Below, piece after piece: positions 1-9,070 of a DNA stretch of 64,000 bases. This stretch comes from an uncultured Pseudomonadota bacterium. GTDB taxonomy: Bacteria; Myxococcota_A; UBA796; GCA-2862545. The position numbers and the translations under genes are program-made. The notes beneath the pieces are model-generated. The model was not told the origin of the DNA, made no database searches, and saw only the letters and a list, made by a program, of their open reading frames with translations. Numbering within the stretch: the first letter of the stretch is position 1; each line of letters begins with the position of its first letter. The stretch spans positions 372,001 through 436,000 of the forward strand of contig CAJXTB010000002.1 of NCBI GenBank assembly GCA_913061235.1, given 5' to 3'.

Positions 1-2
1 TG

Positions 3-482
3 GTCTCAGCACCCTTGGGCACCCTTCAAAAGGTACACAAGGCCCTGATCCACGCCTTTCAGCCGCCGCTTCAGGTGCTGTATCGGCAGGTCGTGAATCG
101 CCGGGACCCTAAGCCGCAAGGCGAGCCCTCTCGTGACTTTGTGGGATTGGGCCTTGAGGCGGACGAAGTCGTCGAAGCTCTCGACAAAGCGGACGTCCTG
201 TTCCATCAAGATGCGCGGGCTGAACTCTGGATTCGCGATGAGGCCAACGCACGGTTGGTCTTGGACTGCGACGGACTCTTGTTCGTCTACCCAGATGATG
301 TAGCCGCACGTGAGGCCATTGCCTCAGTCGGTGTTCCTTTGGATCGTAAGCCGACTATCGCAAACTGCGACTACGTAAAACACAACTTCTTGGCCGACGC
401 TGACGTTTTGGAAGACGGGTTTATTGAGGGCTTGCACTTGAGCGAAATGGCGCCGCAGAAGCGCACAGAAACCAAGTATTGA
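3..482 (+). CDS. 3' part of a protein of unknown function (runs in from the left edge)
   Basis: The frame is open from the first complete codon in the window to the TGA at 480-482, so the true start lies to the left; a TTG at 15 is possible but has no good ribosome site. About 159 residues are visible. They look like a soluble cytoplasmic alpha/beta protein with no signal peptide or membrane segment. The last 90 residues hold an ordered stretch (LVLDCDGLLFVYPDD, then NCDYVKHNF) and a basic polar tail. I do not recognise the family. Antisense frames over the same bases are shorter and lack a start context, and codon usage favours the plus strand. The next gene begins 37 bases downstream with its own ribosome site. 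Confidence 0.6.
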   Translation, partial: VSAPLGTLQKVHKALIHAFQPPLQVLYRQVVNRRDPKPQGEPSRDFVGLGLEADEVVEALDKADVLFHQDARAELWIRDEANARLVLDCDGLLFVYPDDVAAREAIASVGVPLDRKPTIANCDYVKHNFLADADVLEDGFIEGLHLSEMAPQKRTETKY

Positions 483-519
483 ACAGGCGAAAGAGGTATG
501 GTGGGGCCGGGGAGTCTCT

Positions 520-2184
520 ATGGTCACCGCACTCATCGTCTTTTTAGCGTCCGTTGCTACTGCTCAGGTCCCATCGGACGTGATGCTTGTGGCCGGCGAC
601 CCGGACTCTGTGAGCGGCTACTTGGATACTGGAGCGGCATGGGTCAGTACACCGTGGCTCAACGGAACCGGCCCCGCTTTGGCGTCGTTTACGGACATCA
701 TCGTGGACTCGGCGGATGACAGCTATGCCAGCTTCTCTGGTTCGCTCGACGTGTGGCACTACGACACCGCAACGACCGCTTGGGTTTCGGTAGCCACGAT
801 TCCAGGCTTGGTCGCCACCCACAGCATCGTGAGCGTGGAGAAGATCTGGGATGACCACCTCATGGTCGTCGAAGCCACGTCGCGAAAGGTGTACGAGGTG
901 GACCCTGTTCTTGGGACCGTCTCCACGTTGGCCACATTGAGCACCGTCAATGGCGCTGCCGACACCATTACCAACTACCAGTTGATCGGCGTAAACGGTC
1001 ACGCGACGGTCGGTAGTGTCAGCACCTTTTCCCTCGTTGAGTTCAACTTCGCGACGGACATCGAGACCGTGCTGCACACCCTGCCAGGTGTCCCCACAGC
1101 ACTGCACAACTTCAAGAGGCCACGGCGCCAGCGGTTCATCGCGATTGAAGGTAGTCCGAACGACACTTTGTACGCCTACGAAGACTCGACAGTGCTGTGG
1201 TCATCGGTCTTGTCTGGGAACGTAGTCGACCTTGACCAGGCTTGGGATGGGGCGCTGTGGGGCTTGTACGACGACGGCACTGTCTGGCGTATTGATGGCC
1301 TCGATGGCGGTGAAGTAGGGGCTACGGCGCTCATTGCATCGGGACTGCCTGCCAATGCATCAACGCTGTTCTCTGGAGCGCTCACTGGAACGGACGCATG
1401 TCGGGACAATCCACATCGCTTCGTCGCGGCTGCGTGTGGCTGCGACTACGTGGAGATCGACATTGCACCCTCTGGGCTCGCATGTCGGCACTGGACGGCG
1501 AGCATCGGTACCGGCGTGACATTCGCAGGTGGCGTGACGGTCGAGTCTGGAGCTACCATCGGGGACAGTGTGACGTTCGGAACTGGCGTCCTGGTCGCGT
1601 CCAATGCAAGCGTCGGAAACAACGCAACTCTGGGAGACGACGTCATTGTCAGCCGCTCCTCCGTGCTTGGCGCGAGCGTGGTCCTCGGAGATGACGTCAT
1701 TCTCGGACGGGAGAGTGAGGTCACCGCGGGTACCGTTGAGGCCTCTGGGGTGCTCGGGGCTGGCAGTCGGTTCGACGCCGGAACGCTCGGCAACGGGGCG
1801 ATTCTTGGACCCGCCGTTCAGCTTGATGGCACCTGGCTTGTGGGCACATCGGGCACCGGGAGCCTGCCAGTGTTCGGCCGGGAAGTTCATCTGCTTGGCG
1901 GCGGTACAGTAGAGCGCGGTGTGGTGGTTGGACCTGGGGTGACGTCGACCGGTACGCTGTCATTGCAAGCGGGTAGTCGAGTTCGAAAGGATGTTGCGTT
2001 CGGAACAGGCGACATCGTCGGGACTGGGGTTCGCATTGGTCGTGATGTCACTGTTGGCGACTCTGTGGAGATTCGTACCAACAGCCAGCTTCGGGCGAGT
2101 GTTGTCCTAGGACCCAGCCAGTGCTTGGTCGCTGGCACTCTGGTTGCGCGTGGAGAGACGGTCAACGGACAGACCTGTCCGTAG
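520..2184 (+). CDS. exported beta-propeller protein with C-terminal left-handed beta-helix
   Basis: 554 residues. An N-terminal signal peptide (about residues 1-16, ending ATA-QV) sends the protein out of the cytoplasm. Residues ~20-285 show repeated beta-strand blades with W/D and 'VYEVDP'-type turns, like a propeller. A short Cys-rich linker (about 290-320, several Cys including CGC) leads to ~220 residues of hexapeptide repeats of the form [VI]-G-x-x-[VAS]-x (for example VTVESGATIGDSV, ATLGDDVIV), the signature of a left-handed parallel beta-helix. Such helices are best known in cytoplasmic acyltransferases, but no catalytic His or acceptor domain is evident here, so a structural or surface role is more likely. 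The start is supported by GGGGAG six bases upstream. The function is unknown. Confidence 0.85.
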   Translation: MVTALIVFLASVATAQVPSDVMLVAGDPDSVSGYLDTGAAWVSTPWLNGTGPALASFTDIIVDSADDSYASFSGSLDVWHYDTATTAWVSVATIPGLVATHSIVSVEKIWDDHLMVVEATSRKVYEVDPVLGTVSTLATLSTVNGAADTITNYQLIGVNGHATVGSVSTFSLVEFNFATDIETVLHTLPGVPTALHNFKRPRRQRFIAIEGSPNDTLYAYEDSTVLWSSVLSGNVVDLDQAWDGALWGLYDDGTVWRIDGLDGGEVGATALIASGLPANASTLFSGALTGTDACRDNPHRFVAAACGCDYVEIDIAPSGLACRHWTASIGTGVTFAGGVTVESGATIGDSVTFGTGVLVASNASVGNNATLGDDVIVSRSSVLGASVVLGDDVILGRESEVTAGTVEASGVLGAGSRFDAGTLGNGAILGPAVQLDGTWLVGTSGTGSLPVFGREVHLLGGGTVERGVVVGPGVTSTGTLSLQAGSRVRKDVAFGTGDIVGTGVRIGRDVTVGDSVEIRTNSQLRASVVLGPSQCLVAGTLVARGETVNGQTCP

Positions 2185-2228
2185 AGCTCGGGTTCGCCAG
2201 GTAGTTCAAACTCCGATATCCGCTCGAC

Positions 2229-3212
2229 ATGCTCATGATTCGCGACATTGAGATTGCCAACGGACTCGCTCTGGCCCCCATGGAAGGGGTGACGGACCTG
2301 ACTTTTCGTCGGCTGGTCCGTCAGATCGGCGGTTGTGGCCTGACCTGCACAGAGTTCATCCCTGCGCGTGGGTTGGCTGAGCAGCACAAGAAAATCATGG
2401 AGATGGTCAAGTTCGATGTCGACGAGTCGCCGGTCGCCATCCAGGTCTTTGGGCGCGACCCTGTTGCACTGGCCGAAGGCGCCAAGATTGCTCAGGACTT
2501 GGGCGCACACATCGTGGACCTCAACATGGGCTGTCCGAGCAAGCAGGTGTGCAGAAACAGCGGGGGTTCTTCACTGATGAAGGAGCCGGATGTTGTTCGT
2601 GACATCGTTCGGGCCATGCGCGCTGCCGTAGAGATTCCATTCACTGTCAAGATGCGAAGCGGTTGGGACCAGGACAGCAAGAACGCTCCGGATTTGGCGT
2701 ATTTGTGCCAAGAGGAGGGGGCTGAAGCCGTGACCGTGCATTGGCGTACTCGCGAGGACAAGTACGGCGGTGAGCGGGAGCTCGACACCCTCGCCGAGGT
2801 GAAGCGACGCTTGTCGATTCCGGTCATTGCCAATGGCGACATTGTGGACGTGTCGTCCGCTCTTTCGACTCAGGCCTACACAAAGTGTGATGGCTGGATG
2901 ATTGGACGAGGGGCCATCAAGAACCCTTGGGTGTTCCGCCAGATTGCGACTGCCCTCGCCGGAGGAACGCCACAAGAGCCGTCCCTTGACGAGCGTGAGC
3001 AGACGCTGCTCGACTACTACGAGGCACTTCGCAACCGCTTCAACTCCGACCATGGTGCCCTGGGGCGCATGAAGAAGATTGCACGCTACTTCACCGAGGG
3101 CGTTCATGACGGTGCCGAGCTGCGCAAGCTCATCTTTCACAGTGCAACTGTGGAAGAGGCCGAAGAGAATGTGCGGGCCTTCTTTGAGCGGCAGCGCCAG
3201 TTGGTCGCCTAG
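2229..3212 (+). CDS. dusB: tRNA-dihydrouridine synthase (Dus family, DusB-like)
   Basis: 327 residues. It reduces specific uridines in tRNA to dihydrouridine using FMN and NAD(P)H, in the cytoplasm. The family signature is clear: an N-terminal APMEGVTD barrel start, the catalytic-cysteine motif LNMGCPSKQV (Cys about residue 102), the FMN-binding stretch VKMRSGW, VTVHWRTR (usually VHgRtR), and IANGDI followed by GWMIGRGA. The length is typical. Position 112 reads RNSGG where most relatives have a Lys/Ala-containing segment, a mild variation. Two ATGs (2229 and 2235) are possible starts and neither has a strong ribosome site. The 3' end overlaps the convergent kinase gene by four bases. The DusB subgroup is chosen by overall likeness to DusB rather than DusA/C. 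Confidence 0.95.
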   Translation: MLMIRDIEIANGLALAPMEGVTDLTFRRLVRQIGGCGLTCTEFIPARGLAEQHKKIMEMVKFDVDESPVAIQVFGRDPVALAEGAKIAQDLGAHIVDLNMGCPSKQVCRNSGGSSLMKEPDVVRDIVRAMRAAVEIPFTVKMRSGWDQDSKNAPDLAYLCQEEGAEAVTVHWRTREDKYGGERELDTLAEVKRRLSIPVIANGDIVDVSSALSTQAYTKCDGWMIGRGAIKNPWVFRQIATALAGGTPQEPSLDEREQTLLDYYEALRNRFNSDHGALGRMKKIARYFTEGVHDGAELRKLIFHSATVEEAEENVRAFFERQRQLVA

Positions 3213-4630
3213 ACCAACCACCACACAACAAACAAGACGCCCAAGATGGACGTTGCGAGAACGGCCGCTCCGACGAACAGCAGGACGGGCGCCAGAGTCG
3301 GAGCGGTTGTTGCGGTCTCGACGGGTGCCGACGGCAGCGGTTCATGGGGCGTCGTACCCACAGGGACCTTGCTCCAACCAGTCAGCTCCGCGTCTGCGAA
3401 GGCCGTGTCGTCCTCTTCGAAGGTAGGAAGAATGACCTCTTCGGTGGGCTCGGCAGGCAGTGGCTGAAGGTCTGGGTGTTCACCGCTCTCCATGAGCTGG
3501 TCTTCCGTCTGCCAGCCATCGGCCGTTTCGATCCAGTGTGAGTCATCTGGGGCGGGAAGATCGTGCTCCACCGGAAGATCTGGCGCCTGGTCCACGGTGT
3601 GCAGAATGTGCGCCATGAACTCGTCGAGGTCTGGATCAGGTGATTGCGGAACCGGTTCGAGCCATTGCGCAACATGCTGTACTGCGAACGCTGGCAAGTC
3701 GGGTCCATTCGCAGAATCTTGCAGCGCCCGACAAGCGGATGCGACTTCGGCAGCGTCTGGCCGGCCGTCAGGGTCGTGCGCGACCATGCGAAGGAACAGG
3801 TTGCGCCACGCGAGCTCATCGCCCTCGGTCCGAAAACCAAGATCTTTGATGCGCGCGACGACCTCTGCCAGATGACGGTCGTGGTCCGGATTGCGCAACC
3901 TCAACCGCTTGAGCCAACCGCCCCGTGCGAGCTCTACGCCCATGATGCCCAGGGCGTAAATATCGCTTGGTGACCCCCCTCTTTTTCCTTCTCTACGACC
4001 CGGAGAAAGGTACCGTGTAAGTCCCTTCTTTAGCGACTCTGCACGCGCTTCCCGACCTGCCATTGATGTGAGCCCTACGCCTAGATCCAACAAGCGGACG
4101 CCACCAGAGCGGTCGATCATCACGTTTGCAGGTTTGAGGTCCCGGTGGCTCCGACCCAACGGCCGGTCGCTGCCATCTGGAATGCGCAGTTGGGCTGCGT
4201 CTAGCGCCTCGGCCACAGCCGCAACGATGCCGCAGATGACACGGGTGTGCAGGGTTGTGTCCGTTTCCCACAGGACTTCACACAGATCGAACAGATCGAT
4301 GCCGTCGACATATTCGCTGACCAATCCCAGACGTCCAGACACGTCAACCACCGCCAATGGAGGCGACAGCACGGGGTGCCGCAGCGTGCTGATGTCTCGC
4401 CCCACATCCCGCAATCGGAACAGAGTTTCCGCGTCGCGCGCCGTCCGCGTGCGAAAAACCTTCACAGCAACGAGGTCGCGCGCCGAGTCTGCGTTGGCGT
4501 GGCTCAGGTCACCCACCCACACAGACGACCAGGGCCCTGTTGCAATCTTCCGCAACAGACGCACGCTATCGGAGACATTGGGCTCAATGGCCAGGAGCAC
4601 CTCCAGAGGAGTGAGGGTGAATGGCACCAC
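3209..4630 (-). CDS. tail-anchored serine/threonine protein kinase
   Basis: 473 residues. An N-terminal kinase domain (about 20-310) has the ATP-binding Lys in AVKVF (K57), the catalytic loop HRDLKPANV (162-170, D164 and N169), a metal-binding DLG (182-184) in place of DFG, and the PSDIYALGI helix. The glycine-rich loop is weak (TGPWSSVWVG). Residues ~315-440 are an acidic, Pro-rich linker, and a single C-terminal membrane helix (about 445-470) ends in WWLV, so the kinase faces the cytoplasm. Such kinases are numerous in Myxococcota. It is divergent from the 4748-19350 unit with ~117 bases between starts, so it may regulate or be co-regulated with it; that is inference. The start is a GTG pair and is uncertain. 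Confidence 0.92.
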   Translation of the reverse strand: MVPFTLTPLEVLLAIEPNVSDSVRLLRKIATGPWSSVWVGDLSHANADSARDLVAVKVFRTRTARDAETLFRLRDVGRDISTLRHPVLSPPLAVVDVSGRLGLVSEYVDGIDLFDLCEVLWETDTTLHTRVICGIVAAVAEALDAAQLRIPDGSDRPLGRSHRDLKPANVMIDRSGGVRLLDLGVGLTSMAGREARAESLKKGLTRYLSPGRREGKRGGSPSDIYALGIMGVELARGGWLKRLRLRNPDHDRHLAEVVARIKDLGFRTEGDELAWRNLFLRMVAHDPDGRPDAAEVASACRALQDSANGPDLPAFAVQHVAQWLEPVPQSPDPDLDEFMAHILHTVDQAPDLPVEHDLPAPDDSHWIETADGWQTEDQLMESGEHPDLQPLPAEPTEEVILPTFEEDDTAFADAELTGWSKVPVGTTPHEPLPSAPVETATTAPTLAPVLLFVGAAVLATSILGVLFVVWWLV

Positions 4631-4747
4631 AACACGCTATCATGGGACTGGCGGCGCTCCCCCGCTGGTTGAAAGGCAGTCCGGTTTGTGGCATGAACAC
4701 GCCGGACCGCATCCCACGGGTGCTTTGCCCAGGTAGATGGAGAACGG
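4631..4747. promoter_or_regulatory. divergent intergenic region between kinase and transporter unit
   Basis: 117 bases separate the start of the kinase (minus) from the first gene of the long plus-strand unit, so promoters for both must lie here or just inside the genes. I see no convincing sigma-70 or sigma-54 boxes. A GGAG ribosome site sits six bases before the ATG at 4748. Confidence 0.4.
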
Positions 4748-5794
4748 ATGAAAATAGCGTTTTTGGCCATGACGTCGCTTGTGGCAGTCATCTCAGCAAC
4801 CTGCATGGGTGGCGGACCGATCGACGTGTCTGGAGCAGACGATCGTTTCGCAGAGAACGACCTGCCAGGCGCGTCAGCGGTACTGTCCACTCTCCAGGCT
4901 GAGCACCCAGACTCACCCGAAGTGATGCTTCGTGTGGCGTTAGATCAGGTGCTGGCTGGAGAATGGGATGCAGCGGACGCCACTCTGGCCGACCTCGAAG
5001 CTAAGACGGGTGATGAGAGCGGGGAGATTCGCTTTCGTCGGGCCATGGTCGCGGTGCAGGCCGCCGACAATGACCGCCTGGACGACATCAAGACCCACGG
5101 TCTTGCAAGCGGATTGCCTATGGGCAAGCTCTTTGCTGCCGAGGTCCACTTGTGTGACGCAGAAGCGGACGATGCCTTGGAACTGCTGAAGGAAGTCCGC
5201 GGCGAACCTGGCGCCGTTGGACAGACAGCCGAGGCCTACCTGGCGTTGCTTGAGAGTGGCAGCGTGTACAAGAGCGGTCTGGCAGAGGCGGGTGCGCTGT
5301 GGTCGGTCGGTCTTCGTGAGGTCGCCGTGCCTACCGCGGAAGAGATGCTCAAGCAGCTGTCTGACGACGAGCCCATGAAGGCCGAGCAGATGCTCGTGTG
5401 GGCTGGCCGCGCGGTCACGTCTGGCAACCCCGGTGCTGCGGCAACGTTGCTCGCTGAAATTGAAGTCATCGGGGCCCCGGAGAACCAGGGCTGGCGCGTG
5501 CAAGCGACCCGCGCGATGGTCTTCGTAGCGGACGGCCAAACCGCAGAGGCTGTGGCCATTCTGCAGTCGCTGCAAGAAGCAGCGGCGGACGGCTTCGTTC
5601 CCTACGAAGGCTTGATGGACGCGCGCGCTACCGCGGCGTCATTGTCAACGAGTCCGGCAGACGCACGGTTGTTAGCCGGTGACGTGGAATCGGTTGAGGC
5701 GGCGAGGGGTCTATTCCGCGCCGGCGCTACGCGAGTTGCGCGCGACGCGGCACCCTCATCCTCCGCTTTCGCGACTTTCCTGGAGAACCGATGA
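4748..5794 (+). CDS. exported helical-repeat (TPR-like) protein, first gene of transporter unit
   Basis: 348 residues. An N-terminal signal sequence is followed by Cys19 in SATC-MGGG; the -1 residue is Thr, so this is a poor lipobox and lipid attachment is uncertain. The remainder is Ala/Leu/Glu-rich amphipathic helices in roughly 34-residue pairs (for example 'AGEWDAADATLADLEAKTG', 'AEAVAILQSLQEAAADG'), resembling a tetratricopeptide scaffold in the periplasm. No catalytic motif is visible. The ribosome site GGAG lies six bases before ATG. The stop codon overlaps the next start (ATGA at 5791), which indicates translational coupling within the unit. The likely role is a periplasmic scaffold or adaptor for the transporter genes downstream, inferred from position only. 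Confidence 0.8.
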   Translation: MKIAFLAMTSLVAVISATCMGGGPIDVSGADDRFAENDLPGASAVLSTLQAEHPDSPEVMLRVALDQVLAGEWDAADATLADLEAKTGDESGEIRFRRAMVAVQAADNDRLDDIKTHGLASGLPMGKLFAAEVHLCDAEADDALELLKEVRGEPGAVGQTAEAYLALLESGSVYKSGLAEAGALWSVGLREVAVPTAEEMLKQLSDDEPMKAEQMLVWAGRAVTSGNPGAAATLLAEIEVIGAPENQGWRVQATRAMVFVADGQTAEAVAILQSLQEAAADGFVPYEGLMDARATAASLSTSPADARLLAGDVESVEAARGLFRAGATRVARDAAPSSSAFATFLENR

Positions 5795-6300
5795 TGGTTT
5801 TTTCCCGTCTTCTGCTCCCTGCTGCACGCCTTTCTAGCTCCCGCTTGCTCCTTGCTGCCGCGTTGACCTTCGGGACCGCAGCACTCTTGTCGGTGGCGAC
5901 TTCATCCGTCGCAATGGCTCAAGATACTGGCATCCCGGTGGAGATCCGCGTCATGGATACCGGTGGTGCCCCCATCGCCACTGCCGTGGTTCGTCATCCA
6001 GAAGAGCAAGAACGTCACCCGGTCAACACCATCACGGGTGCCTACACCACAGACGTTCTGTTCCTGCCAGATGGCTCGGAAAAGCTCTTTATCAAGGGCT
6101 TGGACCTTGAGTTTGAGGTCAGCGCCCCTGGCTTTGTCACCGCGAATGTGCGGCACATCGTTCGCAAGCGCCGCAATGTCATTGCGGTCACGCTTGAGAC
6201 GATGGAACTAAATCTCCTCGATGATCTCGAGGAACCTGTGATCCAATTCGGTCGCGACCGTCCCATCGACGGCGCTACCCCAGCGGACCCTGCGCAGTAG
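5791..6300 (+). CDS. exported small beta-sandwich protein (carboxypeptidase-regulatory/CnaB-like)
   Basis: 169 residues. A long signal peptide with an Arg-containing N-region and Ala/Leu core ends at AMA-QD (about residue 44). The mature part begins IPVEIRVMDTGGAPIATAVV, the opening strand and 'G-x-P-I-x-x-A-x-V' turn typical of carboxypeptidase-regulatory or transthyretin-like sandwiches, and continues through ITGAYTTDVLFLPDG and FEVSAPGFVTANVRHIV, again typical of that fold. The acidic tail of ~30 residues is probably unstructured. It overlaps the preceding gene by four bases, with GGAG upstream. It may bind partner proteins or peptidoglycan in the periplasm; no enzymatic residues are seen. 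Confidence 0.8.
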   Translation: MMVFSRLLLPAARLSSSRLLLAAALTFGTAALLSVATSSVAMAQDTGIPVEIRVMDTGGAPIATAVVRHPEEQERHPVNTITGAYTTDVLFLPDGSEKLFIKGLDLEFEVSAPGFVTANVRHIVRKRRNVIAVTLETMELNLLDDLEEPVIQFGRDRPIDGATPADPAQ

Positions 6301-6323
6301 CGCATCCTAGGAGCCTTTTCTCT

Positions 6324-7667
6324 ATGTCTCGTATGCTCATGGCGCTGGCCCTTGGATTCGGATTCGCGACGTCGTCTGCGCAAGCAACAACGTGGTCGGA
6401 TTACGAAGAGTCTTTCCCTGCATTTCCGTGCTTGGATGGCTGGACTGCTTGCTACCAAGGTGGTGAACGCATCACGCCGGACCTCGTCCAGCGCGGTGGC
6501 ATGCCATCTCCAGCGAGTGCTCGGGTGGATTGGTTCACTCTCACCCCGACTTCGGCCTTCAGTCCGTTTGTGGGCTTGACGGCCTACGACCTAGGCGGTG
6601 CTCCGGTCGCAGTGGTTCCAGACCCCATCCCAGAGCCCGTGGCCCCGGTTCCAGACATCCAGCCTGAGCCATACGACCCGGGACCCGTGCCGGTGGGCAC
6701 CACTCCGGATCCAACTCCCGAACCGGTTCCCATGGTTCGTCCAGAGCCGCCAACACCTGATCCTGGTGGAATGGTGCGTCCCAGTCCAACTCCTGAGCCG
6801 GTTCCCATGGTTCGTCCAGAGCCGCCGACGCCTGACCCGGGTGGAATGGTACGTCCGCAGCCTTCACCCGACCCGGCACCAGTGGTCCGTCCAGAACCAC
6901 CAACGCCCGATCCGGGTGGAATGATTCGCCCCGGACCGTCTCCGGTCACTCCGGCGCCTATCGTAGAGGTTCAGCCACCGACTCCGCAGCCACCGACTCC
7001 TGACCCCGTAATGGTTCGCCCCGACCCAGCGCCTGTCGTTGTCCCTGTTGCAGTCGTTACCCCGGGCCCTGTCACTTGTGACGATCTGGTTCGGCTAGAG
7101 TCCTCCGCACTCATCGGACGCTTGTCTGCCGAGCAGTCGGCGTGTCTCGAAGCATCCTTTGCGGATGCGGCACGACAGACGGACAAGAAGAAGATTTCCC
7201 TGCTGCTCATCGCCAATGCCAACGGCAAGGGTGACAAGCGAGCATGGGAAGCACTCGTTCGCCGGCACCTTGAGGACATTGATCAGTCCGACCCGGATAT
7301 CTGCTACTCGTACGCCACCCACTTGGCCCGCAAGGGACCGGGTCGCGCCGAGAGTGTCATTCGCTGGTCCGAGATTGCCCTTGAAAACCGCACCCGTTGG
7401 GTAGGCGAGACCTACAAGAGCCGCGTGTATGGCCTGTACAAGCTCCGCGCAGCAGCTGCGAACACCCTCTGGATTCGGGCAGAAGCTAGCCACGCGGAAG
7501 CTCAGACAGACGAGACCGAGAGTACCGTCGAGCGCACCCGTGGCCGTCTAAAGACCTACGCACGCGAGTGGTACGAGTACGCAAAGGAAGCAGGCAAGGA
7601 CACTACGACTCCGCTTCAGCTGTGCGTGTCTGCCGCAGGAACCTCTGAGTTCTGTGAGGGCCGTTGA
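6324..7667 (+). CDS. exported Pro-rich protein with C-terminal module C
   Basis: 447 residues in four parts. Residues 1-22 are a signal peptide ending AQA-TT. Residues ~23-95 form a small domain with a Cys pair (FPCLDGWTACY). Residues ~96-245 are a Pro-rich extended arm containing three near-identical 25-residue repeats (RPEPPTPDPGGM core), suited to spanning the periplasm or peptidoglycan. Residues ~252-447 are a helical domain starting CDDLV and ending in a Cys-containing tail. That last domain (module C) recurs, highly similar throughout, in the gene at 12601-13395, where it carries a transmembrane anchor instead of the Pro-rich arm. No known family is recognised. A TAGGAG ribosome site lies ten bases before ATG, and its stop (TGA) overlaps the next ATG by one base. 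Confidence 0.85.
   Translation: MSRMLMALALGFGFATSSAQATTWSDYEESFPAFPCLDGWTACYQGGERITPDLVQRGGMPSPASARVDWFTLTPTSAFSPFVGLTAYDLGGAPVAVVPDPIPEPVAPVPDIQPEPYDPGPVPVGTTPDPTPEPVPMVRPEPPTPDPGGMVRPSPTPEPVPMVRPEPPTPDPGGMVRPQPSPDPAPVVRPEPPTPDPGGMIRPGPSPVTPAPIVEVQPPTPQPPTPDPVMVRPDPAPVVVPVAVVTPGPVTCDDLVRLESSALIGRLSAEQSACLEASFADAARQTDKKKISLLLIANANGKGDKRAWEALVRRHLEDIDQSDPDICYSYATHLARKGPGRAESVIRWSEIALENRTRWVGETYKSRVYGLYKLRAAAANTLWIRAEASHAEAQTDETESTVERTRGRLKTYAREWYEYAKEAGKDTTTPLQLCVSAAGTSEFCEGR
6714..6938 (+). repeat. three 75-bp in-frame tandem repeats in the Pro-rich arm
   Basis: Three 75-base units start at 6714, 6789 and 6864, each encoding 25 residues around RPEPPTPDPGGM. Units 1 and 2 are nearly identical at DNA level; unit 3 is more diverged. 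Unit copy number could vary between strains and set the arm length. Confidence 0.85.
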
Positions 7668-9055
7668 TGCTTCGTCGCGCTTTCGTCGTCAGCTTGGCGG
7701 CAGGCCTCGTTGGTGGGGCGGCATTGTCCGCCTGTTCCGGCGAAACGCCAGAGACTGAAACTCAGGTTGGGCCGTCGGACTCGATGGTCAATCCGGAGCT
7801 CTTGGCATTGTCGTGGCCTATGGTCACGGCAGACGAAGCTGTCTTGGCGACCTACTCGGGTCAACCGGGCTGGCTGTCTTTGGTGACGAGCGGCAAGATT
7901 CGTGACGCTGTTGAACAGCTCGGCCCAACCGGTGGCTTGGCCGCTGCGCGTGCCCACGCGGAAGCCGCAGCCATGTACAAGCAGGCGGCAATGCTGTCGG
8001 CCACGTCCGCTCAGGCGACGTACGAAGGTAGCCCGCGCGAGACGGATGCACGTGGAGCCGTTCACCTCAACATGATCGGACACGCCCTCAATGGCGATGT
8101 CGCCGGCGCCAAGGCGCTTGCTGAAGCGGGTGTTGAGGACTTGAGCCCTGAGGCACAGGTGTTCCACGAGGTGTGGAAGACAGCACTTATGGCAGACCCT
8201 GCATCTACTCCCACGGCCGATGCGTTGTCAGCAGTCGTGAACCTACCTGCTGTCACCGTTGGGCAGTGGCCGGAGCTAGCCCTCGAGCCGCACTACACCT
8301 TGGCCGAACAAGCCGAAGGTAGCGAACTCAGCGTGACTGATCCGAGCGCACTCATGGCATTGGCACTGTGGCATGACGCAGCTGCGGATATCGCCGCACC
8401 AGAGTCCGCTGCCGCACTGGATGTGTTCGGCGCCCGATACCGCTTTCTGTACGAGCCGGTACCGACCTCTGATGCCGACTTGCCCATGGAGCTTGTCTTT
8501 GGCGCCGACATGCTCACGCCAGCGGATGGCCCATTCCTGGCCGCACTTACCGGTGACGCTGGAATTTCTGCTGTAGACGCTTGGAAAGAGCGCAGCCTTC
8601 TTGCGTCGCTCGCTCACGCCAGCCGCATAGATGGCGCCTTGTCCGTAGATGTGGCACAAGATGCGGCGTCAGAAGCTCGCGCCGATGTCCTCGCTGGCAT
8701 GTCTGCTGCTGCTGGAGGGAATACATTGGGGCACCACCGGGTCTTCGCAGACATCGTGATGGTGGGGGTCCTTCGAGCCATGGCACTGGTCGCGGAAGCA
8801 GAGGGCAACCATGAGGCTGCCGGCATCTTGCTCATTAGTGCCATGGAGCGCAGCAGCGCCGAGTACACGGCTGACCCCGAGGCCCTACTGTTTCTGTCAG
8901 TATGGGATGCTCGCAACCGATACCCCGTGCGCGGCACGGAAATCCTTCACAATCTCATTCGTCGATATCCCAACCTGGAAGCGGCCCGATTCGGCTTAGA
9001 CGCACTTACACTGCGCGAAAGCCGAGCACGCGGTTCCCAGAATCCTGGTCTGTAA
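7667..9055 (+). CDS. helical-repeat lipoprotein of the transporter unit
   Basis: 462 residues from the ATG at 7667 (a TTG immediately before it is less likely). The signal peptide ends in a textbook lipobox (AALSAC, Cys about 23), followed by an acidic spacer. The mature protein is Ala-rich and almost wholly helical, with repeated 'AxAxAExxGxxxAA' helices, like a solenoid of TPR or Sel1 kind, although no repeat consensus is clean. The final ~60 residues (YPVRGTEILHNLIRRYPN onward) read like a TPR pair, as in Tol-Pal system YbgF. The gene is coupled to the preceding one by the TGATG overlap and followed after 15 bases by a solute-binding protein gene. A role as an envelope scaffold or capture protein is inferred from context. 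Confidence 0.82.
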   Translation: MLRRAFVVSLAAGLVGGAALSACSGETPETETQVGPSDSMVNPELLALSWPMVTADEAVLATYSGQPGWLSLVTSGKIRDAVEQLGPTGGLAAARAHAEAAAMYKQAAMLSATSAQATYEGSPRETDARGAVHLNMIGHALNGDVAGAKALAEAGVEDLSPEAQVFHEVWKTALMADPASTPTADALSAVVNLPAVTVGQWPELALEPHYTLAEQAEGSELSVTDPSALMALALWHDAAADIAAPESAAALDVFGARYRFLYEPVPTSDADLPMELVFGADMLTPADGPFLAALTGDAGISAVDAWKERSLLASLAHASRIDGALSVDVAQDAASEARADVLAGMSAAAGGNTLGHHRVFADIVMVGVLRAMALVAEAEGNHEAAGILLISAMERSSAEYTADPEALLFLSVWDARNRYPVRGTEILHNLIRRYPNLEAARFGLDALTLRESRARGSQNPGL

Positions 9056-9070
9056 GGAGTACATCCAACG

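Noticed and set aside
1360-1890. Open minus-strand frame over the beta-helix region of the 520-2184 gene
   Set aside because: Shadow of the regular hexad codons; the plus strand has signal peptide and good start.
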